Source: Atkinsonella hypoxylon
Lineage: Eukaryota; Ascomycota; Sordariomycetes; Hypocreales; Clavicipitaceae
DNA: 56,252 nt
Direction of reading: 5' to 3'
NCBI GenBank assembly: GCA_000729835.1
Contig: JFHB01000197.1
Location: forward strand, 1 to 56,252
Notes under the pieces: generated by a model
What the model was told of the DNA's origin: nothing
Databases searched by the model: none
Seen by the model: only the letters and a program-made list of their open reading frames with translations
Made by a program: the position numbers and the translations under genes
Shown: positions 22,028 through 34,279 of the stretch, piece by piece
How the letters are laid out: every line of letters begins with the position of its first letter
How positions within the stretch are numbered: position 1 is the stretch's first letter

Positions 22028-22147
22028 TGTTACGTGCTGAATATGTTATATAGAGCTTGATACTGTCACTTCCTCTAACTGAGGTTGTGACTAGACCTTT
22101 TGGTGCAGTGGTCAAGCATTGCATCAAGGCCTAATTAATCCGTGACA
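22028..22147 (+). repeat. TRIM 3' LTR, 120 bp
   Basis: Same length and ends as the 5' copy, followed directly by agagc. The near identity of the pair indicates a young insertion or one spared by RIP. Confidence 0.85.
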
Positions 22148-24677
22148 AGAGCCTTCTAAGACCTATAAGCCTGATTTTTCCAAAATTAGAGCTATAGGCT
22201 CCTATTGTGAAGTTCTAATCCCATTAGAACAGAGATCTAGGTTGCAGAAGCTAGCTAAAAGAACTATTCCTAGTAGACTTTTAGCTACGCTAGGTTCTAA
22301 TGTATATCTAATATACATCCCCTCTAAACGAGCTGTTATAAAGACTAGCTTCGTTAAAATTATAGAAGGAATAGGTCCTATTTCATAGGGCATCCCTAAG
22401 GTTCCTATTGGTTCTATAGTGGATAATCCTTTAGAGGGAGAAATCGATAACTAGCAGCAATTAGAAGATAATTATACTCCTAAGTATCCTTATCCTAGTT
22501 ATCTAGATGTGCTAAATTATCCACTAGAACCTGTAGAAAATCAAGCTCTTCTACTAAGCAACCCTATAGAAGCTATAGAGGCCCCTAAAGCCTCTATATC
22601 TATAGAAGCCCCTTAGGCTAATATAGAACCTATAGAAGCTAAAGCTAATGCTAATGCTATAGATTTAGATAGAGACATATTTTCCTTAATTAAGGATCTA
22701 TGTTTTAAGGCAAGGACTAAAGCAGCTATTACTTCTAATAGTAATAAGGATAAACTTCCTAATACGTAGAAGCAAGCCCTAAAAAGCTCTGCTAAGCAGC
22801 ATTAGATAGAAGCTACCTATAGCGAATTTAAGCAGCTATTAGCTGCTAGAACCTTTAAATTTATAGGGAAAGACTAAGTACCTAAGGGCCGAAGAGTTCT
22901 AAAGAATAGGCTTGTTTATAGGCTAAAAAAGGATAAAGAAAATAATCCTATAAAATATAAGGCCTGCCTTATTGCTAAGGGATTTATGTAAATAGAAGGT
23001 TAAGATTACCTAGAGACCTTTGCTGCAACTAGTATTCCTCCTAGCTAGCGTATATTATTAGCTCTTGCAGCTTTTAATAACTAGGAAGTTAAGCAAATCG
23101 ACTTTATAGAAGCGTTTTTAAATAGCAAGCTAAAAGAAGCTATTTATATAGAAATCCTAGATAGATTCGTTGAATTTACAGAGCAAGCATTGCTATTAGT
23201 AGCTAAGCTACTAAAAAGCTGTAATTATAGGCCTTCTAAAGACTAAGTAATTAAGCTAGAAAAATCCCTCTATAGTTTAAAGCAAAGTCCTAGAGAATAG
23301 CAGCAAATTCTAACAGAATTACTTTAAAAGCATAGATTTAAACCTCTTATATTAGACCTAGCAGTCTTTTATAACCCAGCTATATCTACATATATTGCTA
23401 CTTATGTAGATAACTGTCTTCTAATTAGGCCTAATTTACAATATATTAATAAGCTTAAAAAGCTACTAAATTAAGCCTATCTAATAGAAGATAGGGGACC
23501 AGCAGAATTCTTTCTAGGTGTATAAATCACCTGTAATAGGTCTAAAAGGTCTATTAAAATCCACTAATCTTAATACATCCTTAAAGCACTAGAAAGATTT
23601 AAAATGCTAGATGCTAAGCCGGCTTCTATCCCTATATAGCTAGGAATTCTAAAGCAACTAGTTACAAAACCTCTCTTAAAATCCGATTATAAGCTTTATT
23701 AGAGCATAATAGGTACTATAATGTACCTAATATTGCTAACTAGGGCTAATATTGCTTTTTCCGTTTAGTAGCTATTAACCTTCCTAGCTAAGCCCTATAT
23801 AGAGCACCTAAACGCCTCTAAGCACCTCCTAAGGTACTTAAGTAGTACTAGAAGCTTTGCTATTATTTATAAGCGTTCTAGTCTACACTCTATAGGGTCT
23901 TCTTCTAAAGCTTCTAATAGTTCTATTAGTTGTAAAGAAGTACTTAAGACCCTCCTTAGTTATTGCAATAGCGATTTTGCTGGTGATAAAGTCTCTTCTA
24001 AATCAACCTATGCTTATCTATATAAGCTAGCTAGTGGACCTATTAGCTGGAAATCGAAGAAGGCTAGTACTATTGCTCTTTCTACATTAGAAGCAGAATC
24101 TAATGCATTATCTAAAGCTATTAGGGAATTAGAGTAGCTCTACAGCCTTTTTAAGGAGATAAAGCTACCTTTAACCCCTCCTATTCCTATTAGGTGTAAT
24201 AATTAAGGCGCTATAGTTACTGCTTACAACCTAACGTTGTATAGTAGGACTAAGCACACCCTTTTGAAGTTTAACTATATTAGAGAAAAGATTCGTAAAG
24301 GTATAGCTAAGGTTAGTTATATTAATACGAATTAGATGCTAGCAGATAGCCTAACTAAGCCTCTTACTATTTAAAAGCATTAATAATTCATTAAGTTACT
24401 AGAGCTTTCTAGCTAGCTTATAAAAGCAATAAAAACACTTGAAAAATCGAAAAGCAATGAAAAACAGTTAAAAATCAATAACAACAAAAACAATTAACAA
24501 CAACTAGTTATATTCAACTATAACTACCCTGAAATTGCTGGAATTAGTTATGTTATTAGTTATGTTATTTAGTTCTGTTATTAGTACTGTATTTCATTGG
24601 TTGATTCTAACTTAGATATCCTTTAAAGGAGCTAAGTTGCTTATAGAACTGGTTACTTCTTACATTTCTAGAGGGAG

Positions 24678-25372
24678 TGTTAAAAATAAGCTACCCTATA
24701 TAGCCTATTTTTATGCCTACTAGTTGCTCTATTACGTGACCCTTATTAGGTCTTATTACGTTAATTTTTGGTAGAGATATCGTTGTTACTAGATGTAAAC
24801 ATCTAGATTTAACTAAGGCAAAGTTGCCTAACCTATAGTTAACTTTAACTGCGATTTTCTCTACAACTAGCAATAGTAGAAATTTAAAAAGTATACTATT
24901 TAAAAGCTAAGAATTAGGGCTATCTAATGGTATAATTGTTGGATAGAGTTGCTTATAAGGGTTACTTATTATTAGTGGAATTTATTAAATTATACACATA
25001 AGTATCTCGTTTGTATAGCTGTGAGTCGATTTTTTTGTTTTTATATAGTAAATCTTTTTGCGGAAATTATAAAGTAGCCTATAAGCCCCTTCTAGCGACT
25101 ATAGCCCGCTAATATAGTTAGAGGGTCTATAAGGGACTAGAAAGATTTAAGATTCTACCCTTACTTGTTCGTTACAGCGCTTTCAATATAAGATACCACT
25201 ATTATTATAGTTATCTACTGCCTCTACGTGATCTATACTATACACTACAGCTTAATTTAGGCCGCTGCTGCTTCTACTACGTGATAATTGCTAGGAGCAA
25301 TTACAGGTGCTAAATCTAAGAGACCACTACCCTCTTAGATATCTAGTCCTGTAATCCCTATTATTTTCAATA
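24678..25372 (+). repeat. Cop2-a 3' LTR
   Basis: 695 bp, preceded by the polypurine tract agagggag and followed by aatat. It differs from the 5' LTR by transitions. The 60-residue minus-strand open frame at 24691-24873 is the same shadow as in the 5' LTR. Confidence 0.95.
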
Positions 25373-25377
25373 AATAT

Positions 25378-28370
25378 AAAGCTACTTAACAGTGTAGTAA
25401 TGCTAGATATATACCCTCTACTAGATTAATTAAACATTATAGTAGATATATATAGTAAGAAGATGTTTTTACTCTTTAATATATTAGGGTTTTTTTACTA
25501 GCTTTCTATAAGATAAGAACATTAATTTTGTATAGTAGTAATATTAAAATAAGGATTAAAAGCATTAAATATAGCGCTTATAGGCTTTAAGAATGCATTA
25601 GCTTTCGCTTAATAGTATATAAACTAATTATTTTAAAAGCACTAATATTTTATATAAATCTACATTAATAATATTATTGTATTCTCTAACTTTACTAAGG
25701 ACTACCTTATATACCTTAATATAGTCTTATTAATTCTAGAGAAAAATAAGTTAATAATAGCTATAAAGAAGTTATTTATAGGCTACCTAGCTATTTAGCT
25801 ATTAGGTTTTATTGTTAATAGCAATAGAATTACTAATATAAATAATAAACTAAAAGCTTTTTAAAAACTTAAGTTTCTAGTAAATCTTATAAATCTAGAG
25901 ACCTTTATTAATATAGCTAGCTTTTTATAGAAGAGTATTCTATAGTTTAATATATAAATTTACTTACTATAGAAATAAAAAACTACCTTACTATAAGAGC
26001 TTTATAAAAAAGGCTTAGCTAATAGTCTACTTAAACTAATATAGTAAAAGAAAGCCTAAAAAGTAATATTTTTGCTAGAATCTAAGGAAGAGAAAGTATT
26101 CTAAGAGGTAAAAGTATACCTTAATAAAAATACTGTTCTATAGCACTATAACTCTAGTAAGTATTTATTCTTTAAAGTTAACGCTTATAAGGAAGAATTT
26201 AGGCTCTTTATCTTTTAGCTTATAGGTAAATAGAATAGTTATAGTATACTTAGTAAAGACATTAAAAGTAACTAGCTATAGCTAATTCTCTTTCTCTTAA
26301 GATACACTTTTAACCTAAAGAAATGTTATAGATTAACTAAGGTAGAGGTAGCTATAATTATATAAAGTGTTTAAAAGCTATAGAAAATAGTTTAATCTAA
26401 CTACTACACTATTAATATTATTATAAACTACTTACTAGTAAAGGGGATTATTAAATACACTTTATTTACTACAATAGATCTAAATAAGGCTAACCTAAAA
26501 TTAGCTAAAGTAGCTAATTATTTATTATAATTTAACCTAAGAGTCTTCTATATACTAGAAGTACTAAATATAGTGCTAAATACACTCTTTAGGTTACTAG
26601 TTACAGTTTTATACTAAGAGAAGGCTTATAATAGTAAATTTAATAAGCTTAATATAAGTATATTTTTTGCTAAAGAATATAGCACTATAGTAGTATTAAA
26701 TAAAGGTTTAAAAGAGGAAATTATTTAAGGCTATAGTTTTAATCTAAAGCTTAGTAGAATTATAGAAAGTATTAAGAACTTTTATAAAAAGTAGGATTAG
26801 CAAAATTAACAATAAAGACTAAGGATTCTACTGTATAGATAGACTCTATAAGATAATAAACTTTTATACTATTATAATAGAAAAGGCCTATTCTAACTAT
26901 ATATACCTATAAAGGTTGTAGAATTTATTCTTAAAATAGTCTATAATAATTAAAACTATTTTAGCGCCTATAGAATAGCAGTAGAATTACAGGCAGTTTA
27001 CTTTCTATAGATATATAAGTAGATTTAAACCTATATTGCTTACTGCTGTATTTATAAAGAAAATGTAATTAACTGCAGTAAGCTGCTAAAGGAATTAAGG
27101 TTATTAGAGTTAGTTCTAATGCTCTTCTATATAATTTCGCTTGATTTTATTATTAATATACCTAAAGTTAGCTTAATAAACACTCTATAGTAAAAAGATA
27201 AATATAGCTCTTATAACTTACTGTATTTAGTAAATTGCCTATTTAGTAAGTAAATAATCCTTATACTTAAGTATATAATATATATAGTAGAAATTTAGGT
27301 AGAATTACTCTTATAGATACTATATTTATTAAACTAAGGCCTTCTTAAGTAGATTATAAGCAACTAAGATCTAAAGTTTATTTTTAACGTTTAAAGAAGT
27401 ATATTTACTTAAATTAAAAGTAAATTACTTATAGCTATAGCTTACTACCTATAGATAAATAGAACAGCTAAATAGAAGAATTAAATAGTTATTATTGCTA
27501 TTTAATACTATATAGTTATAAATCTAGATACACTATAGACTGCAATACTTTTAGCACTATAGCACTAACTTAACAATATAGTAGTAGCTAGTATAGAGAT
27601 TTCCCTTAATAAACTTATATATAGTTTCTAACTAGCTACTATTGTTAATTTAATCTAATTAAATAACGTTTCTAGCAATAGAATAGATATAAGCAATATA
27701 GCTATACTTTAGAAGCTATACTAGTAAGAGGTAGAAATAGCTATTAGTATAGTAAATGCCTTAAGCAAGATTAAATATAATACCTAGTATAAGTCTATTA
27801 ACATTAAAGTAGAGAATATAGTCTACTTATAATTACACTAAGGATATATACTTCTAGAAAAGCTAAAAAAGAAATAGTTTCCTTAATAGATAAAGCTATA
27901 TAAGGTTCTTATAAAAGTAAGCTTATTATTATTTTGCCTAGATTTTCTACTAGATTTATATATATATTTAGTAGTATTAGTAGCTTACCTTTAGAAGCTA
28001 AGATAAAGTAAAGACTCTTTTAACTAAAAAGAGCAACTACTACTGCTAATTATAATAGAAGGGTTTAGTATAGAGAACTATTAGGAAATTAAGCGAATTT
28101 ATACCTATTAAATCTAACGTTTCTACAGTAGGTTAAGTAAGCTACATCTAGAATTTCTTATATAATAGAAAGGGTTCTCTACTAAAGATAACTAATAAAT
28201 TGCTAAAGATAAGCTTAAAGTTAATACTTCTAAAATTATAAATAAATATCTATAGAAACACTTTATAAATTAAGAAGAAGAGTATTAGCGTTATTAAAAG
28301 AGTAATATATCTTACTAAAAAGCCCTAAATTAGCTAGCAGAAGCTTACTATTAACTCTTTTCCTTATAAG
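25378..28370 (+). pseudogene. G1 Pol: RT, RNase H, integrase, chromodomain-like end
   Basis: G1 resumes inside RT: D-I-Y-P-L at about 25410, then Y-I-N-N-I at 25661-25675 (Y-I-D-D-I before RIP), then a thumb and RNase H region to about 26600. Integrase follows. Its conserved block at about 27430-27480 reads A-Y-Y-L-stop-I-N-R-T-A-K-Q, which fits the gypsy AYHPQTDGTAEQ. The tail near 27880-28200 has G-P-x-K-V-like text, Y-L-x-x-L-R and a degraded chromodomain-like K-G-F-S-T-K-D-N-Q, typical of chromoviral gypsy elements. Stops are TAA/TAG. From 27495 onward the same sequence also exists inverted at 34280-35154. Family assignment is firm; the chromodomain is a weaker call. Confidence 0.8.
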
Positions 28371-28689
28371 TTTTAATTTCCTTTATTATATAATAGATTA
28401 TTTAAATCCCTTAGTATCTTTTTCCTTATATCTTTATTTATTATTATTAAAACTATTAAAATTAACCTATATTATAGAATTATAGAAGGTTAGGAAGAAA
28501 ACACCTATAAATCTATATACTATTATTTTAACCTACTTTTTCTATAAATTTACCTTTACTTTTATAAATTTTTATACTTTCTACTATATAACCTTTTCTT
28601 TACACCTTTATATATTATAAAATCTTATAAATTTATTAATGCTATTACAGCTACTGCTCTTTCTATTCTCTTAGGCTATTATTTAGCTA
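28371..28689 (+). other. G1 spacer between Pol and ORF3
   Basis: Very AT-rich, without a persuasive frame until about 28620. There a short run (K-S-Y-K-F-I-N-A-I-T-A-T-A) leads into the ORF3 region. Its inverted copy at about 33950-34280 matches throughout. Confidence 0.4.
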
Positions 28690-30600
28690 CTTTTAATAGT
28701 TAAACACTAGAATACTACACTAAAGGCAATAGACTGCCTATAGAGTAAATTTCTAAGGCCTATAGAACTAGCTAGCCTCTATAGAGCTACTTCTAGCCCC
28801 TTTTATTCTTTTTATAGAAAATCTACTACTATTATTCTTTTCTTTTAGTAGTTTAGAATTATTAATTCTAATAAACCTAAATAGCTTATTCTAAGAAAGA
28901 AATAACAATAGTAACTACACTTAAGCTATAATACTATTACTATTTAAACCTAAAGAAGAATATATTGCTTTTAATATATATATTAATTACAATAATAGTT
29001 TTAATGCTAAGAGTAAAGGTTCTAAGTTTAAGGAGTAGGAATATAACTATAAAGGTAATATAGTAGCTATAGAGCTAGATAATATTAAAACTTATCTTAT
29101 ATTACTTAATTTCTACTGCCTATATAGCACTTTTAGTAGGCCTAGAAGTGCTAAGGGCACCCTAAAAGTTAATAAGTTTATCTTTAGCACTATTTCTATA
29201 GAAATTAAAGATAATATTAATATTACTAATATAGGGCCTATTACAGAAGACTATAGTTAGTATTGCTACACTAATAGAGCTAAAGAAAAGGTATAGAATA
29301 TAGAAAATACTATTTACGCTTATACCTATAAATTTGCCCTTAAAGGCAGTATAATAAATAAAACTAATATTAAGGTCTCTAAAGATAATATATATTACTT
29401 ACTCTAGTAGAATACAGTAATATATATCTTTAGGATTTACAATAACTATAAAGTAAAGCGCTAGAACTAGCAATATAAAGGTAAGGATGCTAAGGTATCT
29501 ATAGATAACACTAGAGTAGCTAGAAGAGGTAAGATATAGGCAAAAGCAGCAGCTACTATATACTACAGTAGTAATATAGTAAAAAGAGATAAAGAAACTA
29601 TTACTATAGATTTATTTACTAGTTTACTGTTATAGGTAGTGTTGCTTACTATCTACTTCTTTAATAAATTTAGTAGGATTAATAGCACTATTATAGGTAC
29701 CTTAGCTAGTATTAGCTGCATAAACTTACTCTTTATTCTATTAGCTAAGGTATAATTCTAGAGCTAGTGTAATAGTTTTCTTTAGAAGAAGTATAAATTT
29801 AATGCTAAGGAAATAATTAAAGCCTACCTTAAGAATACTTCTATAGGTAGTAATACTATATAGAAGTAACTTAACCTCTATATTACTAAAATTAATAAGT
29901 TAAATAAAAAGATTAACTAAGTTAGAATAGAGGCTAAAGGAGGTCTATTTAATAAGTAGTTTAATAAATTATAGACTGCTATCTGCAGTATATATAACTA
30001 ACTAAATAGTATAAGTTAATTTAATAAAGGTGTTAATAACGTTATTAATAAAAATAAAACCTTACTAAAGGTTGCTAGCAATATTAATACACTATAGGCA
30101 GAAAGTAGACGCTTATAATATAAAATTAACTATATTTATATAGACTTCTTAGAACGCTTAACTAACTAACTTATTGCTATATAAAGCCTCTTTAGTAATA
30201 GATTTAGCACTATTTAATATAGAAGAAGTGCTTAATTTATTCTAATTAACCTATCTTTAATGTATTTCTCTCTATTAATTTTATAAAAGATACCTTCTAT
30301 AGTAAAGCTAATACTAACTAAGGTAAAAACGCTAACTAAGAGGCTAGCTGTAGGTAAACTAGTAGAAATATCTACTAAGCGTAAGACTAGCGCCTTTTAG
30401 GCAAAACTCTTTCTAAAGCCGCTAGAAACGTTCTTTAGCTTTACTTTCTAGAGAGAACTAATAGCTTACTATAACTAACTAACAATTTACTGCTATTACT
30501 AATGCCTAAGGATTAGAATAGGCTGTATATATATAAAGAAATACACTAAAGAGATCTAATAGAAAATTTACTTTAATATAGATTAATTTTTAATACTTTT
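28690..30600 (+). pseudogene. G1 ORF3: unrecognised protein in the env position
   Basis: One frame can be followed for roughly 550-600 codons (clearest 28890-30560), interrupted only by TAA/TAG at plausible Gln positions. It lies between the end of pol and the 3' LTR, where env or an accessory gene sits in some Ty3/gypsy elements. The first part has motifs such as S-R-P-R-S-A-K-G-T-L and N-I-G-P-I-T-E-D-Y. A hydrophobic stretch lies near 29610-29755 and a Lys/Asn/Glu/Gln-rich, possibly coiled-coil region at 29800-30150. The C-terminal part near 30290-30420 has repeated T-K-x-K/E-x-x-T-K-R text that may have been Pro-rich. RIP turns Pro into Leu/Ser, Thr into Ile and Ala into Val, so the hydrophobic stretch may not be a membrane helix. 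I recognise no family. The second, inverted copy at about 31340-33950 is readable in the same sense. Confidence 0.5.
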
Positions 30601-30637
30601 AATACTATATAGAATAATCTTATATAAAGAATGTACT

Positions 30638-31297
30638 ATATAGATTTAATAAATTAGCTTTATTATATAAGATTAATTTATAGGATTTAATATTATCTAG
30701 GATAATTTTGCGCAACTTTATTTATATATAGAATATAGAATAAGCTTTAACGCTCTATTAGGTTTAAGGAAATCCATTAATTTAATATATAGATTTAATA
30801 GTTACTAGATTATAAGTGTAATTTAGGCATTATAAGTGCATAGAAAAATACGTAAATATAGCAACCTATGCTATAGATTGCACTATAACAACAACAACGT
30901 GTACTTACGCAATAAAACAATAACTACCTTTCTACACCTTTTATAATAGCTAGATTAACGAGTTATTTAGTTTAATCTAATACGCTTTCTAATAACTAAC
31001 AATTAATTTTTAGAACAGCTAGAACAGCTAATCTTTTTTGTAGAGGCAGCACTTATTATAGGATAATTCTATAGACCTATAGGTTACTAGTGTATATAAC
31101 CGCAATTATATATAAGTAGTTAGAAGTAACACTTAGGTAGTTAGATTAAATAATTAACAATTATTTACTAGAACACTATTTCTAGATGCTCCTTACAGAA
31201 GCTCTTACGACTCCTCTTACGATTTATTGCATAACCTGTTGAATCTAACAACCTATTGTCACTTCCGACAAACCCACGTCAGATCCCCCCGTAACAG
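30638..31297 (+). repeat. G1 3' LTR, 660 bp
   Basis: TGTACTATATAGATTT...GATCCCCCCGTAACA. It is the reverse complement of 5308-5966, and its last part equals the G1 5' LTR remnant before the primer site. The last ~110 bases are much less RIP-mutated (31200-31297 keeps CG and CA). A short purine run (aaagaa) precedes it. It forms the centre of the palindrome: the same G1 3' sequence leaves it in both directions. Confidence 0.75.
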
Positions 31298-31339
31298 TAT
31301 ATTTCTTATGTAAGATCGTTCTATATAGTGTTAAAAGCA

Positions 31340-33950
31340 TTAAAAATTATTCTATATTAAAGCTAATTTTCTGTTAGATCCCTCTAGTGTATCTCTCTAT
31401 ATATATACAGTTTGTTTTAATCCTTAAGCATTAGTAATAGCAGTAAATTGTTAGTTAGTTGTAGTAAGCTATTAGTTCTCTTTAGAAAGTAAAGCTAGTA
31501 AACGCTTCTAGCAGCTTTAGAGAGGGTTTTGCCTAGAAGGCGCTAGTTTTACGCTTAATAGGTATTTCTATTAGTTTATCTACAGCTAGCCTCTTAGTTA
31601 GCGTTTTTACCTTAATTAGTATTAGCTTTACTGTAGAAGATATCTTTTATAGAATTAATAGAGAGAAATATATTAAAGATAGGTTAATTAGAATAAACTA
31701 AGCACTTCTTCTACATTAAATAGTGCTAAATCTATTACTAAAGAGGCTTTATATAGCAATAGGCTAGTTAGCTAAGCGTTCTAAGAAGTCTATATAAATA
31801 TAGTTAATTTTATATTATAAGCATCTATTTTCTGCCTATAGTATATTAATATTACTAGCAACCTTTAGTAAGGTTTTATTTTTATTAATAACGTTATTAA
31901 TACCTTTATTAAATTAACTTATACTATTTAGTTAGTTATATATACTATAGATAGCAGTTTATAATTTATTAAACTACTTATTAAATAGACCTCCTTTAGC
32001 CTCTATTTTAACTTAGTTAATCTTTTTATTTAACTTATTAATTTTAGTAATATAGAGGTTAAGTTGCTTCTATATAGCGTTACTACCTATAGAAGTATCC
32101 TTAAGGTAGGCTTTAATTATTTCTTTAGCGTTAAATTTACACTTCTTCTAAAGGAGACTATTATACTAGCTCTAGGATTGCACCTTAGCTAATAGAATAA
32201 AGAGTAAGTCTATACAGCTAATACTAGCTAAGGCACCTATAATAGTGCTATTAATTCTGCTAAATTTATTAAAGAAGTAAATAGTAAGTAACGCTGCCTA
32301 TAACAGTAGACTAGTAGATAAATCTACAGTAACAGTTTCCTTACCTCTTTTTACTATATTACTACTGTAGTATATAGTAGCTACTGCTTTTGCCTATATT
32401 TTGCCTCTTCTAGCTACTCTAGCGTTACCTATAGATGCTTTAGCATCCTTGCCTTTATGCCGCTAGTTCTAGCGCTTTACTTTATAGTTATTGTAAATTC
32501 TAAAGATATATATTACTGTATTCTACTAGAGTAAGTAATGTATGTTGTCTTTAGAGACCTTAATGCTGGTTTTATCTGTTAAAAATAAGCTACCCTGTAT
32601 AGCCTATTTTTATGCTTGCTAGTTGCCTATTAGTTGCTCTATCACGTGACCCTAACTAGGTCTTGTTACGTTGATTTTTGGTAGAGATATTGCTGTTACT
32701 AGATGCAAAACATCTAGAATCGACTAAGGCAAAGTTGCCTAACCTATAGTTAACTTTAACAGCGATTTTCTCTACAACTAGCAATAGTAGAAATTTAAGA
32801 AGTATACTATTTAAAAGCTAAGAATTAGGGCTATTTAATGGTATAATTGTTGGATAGAGTTGCTTATAAGGGTTGCTTATTATTAGTAGAATTTGTTAAA
32901 TTGTGCACGTAGGCGTCTCGTTTGTATAGCTGTAAGTCGATTTTTTTGTTTTTATATAGTAAATCTTTTTGCGGAAATTATAAAGTGGCCTATAAGCCCC
33001 TTCTAGCGACTATAGCTCACTAATATAGTTAGTAGGTCTATAAGGGACTAGAAAGATTTAAGATCCTACCCTTACTAACTTATTCGTTATAGCGCTCTTA
33101 ATATAAAGATACTACTATTACAGTTATCTATTGCCTCTACGTAATCTAGTACTATACACTACAGCTTGATTTAGGCCGCTGCTGCTTCTACTACGTGATA
33201 ATTGCTAGGAGCAATTACAGGTGCTAAATCTAAGAGACCACTACCCTCTTAGATATCTAGTCCTGTAATCCCTATTATTTTCAATATTATCTATTATACT
33301 GCCTTTTAGGGCAAATTTATAGGCATAAGCGTAGATAGCATTTTCTATATTCTATACCTTTTCTTTAGCTCTATTAGTATAGCAATACTAACTATAGTGT
33401 TCTGTAATAGGCCCTATATTAGTAATGTTAATGTTATCTTTAATTTCTATAGAAATAGTGCTAGAGATAAACTTATTAACTTTTAGAGTGCCCTTAGCAC
33501 TTCTAGGCCTACTAAAAGTGCTATATAGGCAGCAGAAGTTAAGTAATATAAAATAAGTTTTAATATTATTTAGCTCTATAGCTATTATATCCCCTTTATA
33601 GTTATATTCCTACTTATTAAACTTAAAACCTTTACTTTTAGCGTTAGAACTATTGTTATAGTTAATATATATATTAGAAGTAATATATTCTTCTTTAGGT
33701 TTAAATAGTAGTAGTATTATAGCTTAAGTATAGTTACTATTGTTATTTCTTTCTTAGAATAAGCTATTTAGGTTTACTAGAATTAATAATTCTAAACTAC
33801 TAAAAGAAAAGAATAATAGTAGTAGATTTTCTATAAAAGGGATAGAAAAAGCTAGAAGTAGCTCTATAGAGGCTAGTTAGTTCTATAAGCTATAGGAATT
33901 TACTCTATAGGCAGTTTATTGCTCTTAGTATAGTATTTTAGTGTTTAACT
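31340..33950 (-). pseudogene. second ORF3 copy, minus strand, split by a solo LTR
   Basis: Reverse-complement counterpart of 28690-30600, interrupted at 32577-33291. Where the left copy has lost a G or C to RIP this one often keeps it, and vice versa, so the two together can refine a consensus. Edges are approximate. Confidence 0.5.
32577..33286 (+). mobile_element. Cop2 solo LTR, 710 bp, in ORF3 copy
   Basis: TGTTAAAAATAAGC...TTTTCAATA flanked by ttatc (32572-32576 and 33287-33291). It is longer than the 695-bp norm. Part of the extra length is a local duplication near 32615-32640, where the ctagttgc / ttagttgct block is repeated. It is inserted into the inverted G1 arm, so the inversion predates it or it lay in the duplicated arm only. 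Confidence 0.93.
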
Positions 33951-34279
33951 ATTAAAAGTAGCTAAATAATAGCCTAAGGAGATAGAAAGAGCAGCAGCTA
34001 TAATAGCATTAATAAATTTATAAGATTTTATAATATATAAAGGTATAAGAAAAAGGTTATATAATAAAAAGCGTAAAAATTTATAAAAGTAAAAGTAAAT
34101 TTATAGAGAAAAGTAGGTTAAAACAACAGTATATAGATTTATAGGTGTTTTCTTTCTAACCTCCTATAATTCTATAATATAGGTTAATTTTAATAGTTTT
34201 AATAATAATAAATAAGGAAATAAGGAAAGAGATACTAAAAGATTTAAACAATCTATTATATAATAAAGAAAATTAAGAC

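Larger units (their letters stand above)
21682..22147 (+). mobile_element. TRIM: 466-bp miniature LTR retrotransposon
   Basis: Two 120-bp direct repeats (21682-21801 and 22028-22147) differ at only about three positions, all transitions. Each starts TGTTACGTGC and ends ATCCGTGACA. They flank a 226-bp core without coding capacity. The unit is bracketed by agagc (21677-21681 and 22148-22152), a perfect 5-bp duplication. It interrupts the Cop2-a integrase region at a point that is continuous in Cop2-b and Cop2-c. Two bases after the first LTR comes the primer site tggtagcaattgct. There is no clear polypurine tract before the second LTR. It is barely RIP-mutated compared with all DNA around it. 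It cannot move alone; enzymes must come from another LTR element. Confidence 0.9.
18687..24670 (+). pseudogene. Cop2-a Gag-Pol (Ty1/copia), RIP-degraded, split by TRIM
   Basis: One frame from an ATA start (ATG in Cop2-c) to past RNase H. Gag is at about 18687-20000, Ser/Asn/Lys-rich at its end and without a CCHC knuckle. Protease is near 20206 (N-I-G-S-T from D-T-G-S-T). The integrase zinc domain is at 21015-21160 (R-L-G-H then C-L-A-C). The catalytic core is about 21190-21540, with R-L-I-E-R. The TRIM lies at 21682-22147; with its duplication it adds 471 bp, a multiple of three. RT has R-L-x-A-K-G-F near 22960, I-D-F-I-E-A-F-L-N-S at 23097 and Y-V-D-N near 23405. RNase H has S-D-F-A-G-D near 23975, T-L-E-A-E-S near 24085 and a T-K-P-L block near 24355. 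The C-terminal tail is Asn/Lys-rich and its true end is uncertain. Most stops are TAA/TAG; a TGA near 20717 is CGA in Cop2-b. Confidence 0.9.
17030..25372 (+). mobile_element. Cop2-a: complete Ty1/copia element, 8.3 kb
   Basis: Two 695-bp LTRs (17030-17724 and 24678-25372) flank a 6.95-kb interior. The target duplication aatat at 17025-17029 and 25373-25377 is perfect. The polypurine tract agagggag (24670-24677) abuts the 3' LTR, and an initiator-tRNA anticodon-type primer site follows the 5' LTR. The Gag-Pol frame is in copia order (integrase before RT). A TRIM sits inside the integrase region; without it the element would be 7,872 bp. The target is the G1 reverse transcriptase gene. Confidence 0.95.
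5976..31297 (+). mobile_element. G1: Ty3/gypsy element hosting three nested insertions
   Basis: Removing Cop1-B, Cop2-a and their target duplications joins three G1 pieces (6908-7897, 14214-17029, 25378-30637) into about 9.07 kb of interior. The order is Gag, protease, reverse transcriptase, RNase H, integrase, chromodomain-like tail, then an extra frame (ORF3) before the 3' LTR at 30638-31297. RT before integrase is the Ty3/gypsy order. The 5' LTR is truncated and split. All frames are RIP-degraded. Its last ~3.1 kb reappears inverted beyond the 3' LTR, so the right flank is not ordinary target DNA and no target duplication can be assigned. Confidence 0.8.

Noticed and set aside
22202..22393. 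Antisense frames here and at 38132-38323 and 55519-55764
   Set aside because: Shadows of the Cop2 integrase-end coding stretch, which is itself open for 125 codons in Cop2-b and Cop2-c.
29610..29755. Transmembrane envelope domain in ORF3
   Set aside because: RIP raises Leu, Ile, Val and Phe by mutating Pro, Thr, Ala and Ser codons, so hydrophobicity alone is not evidence. No envelope motif was recognised.
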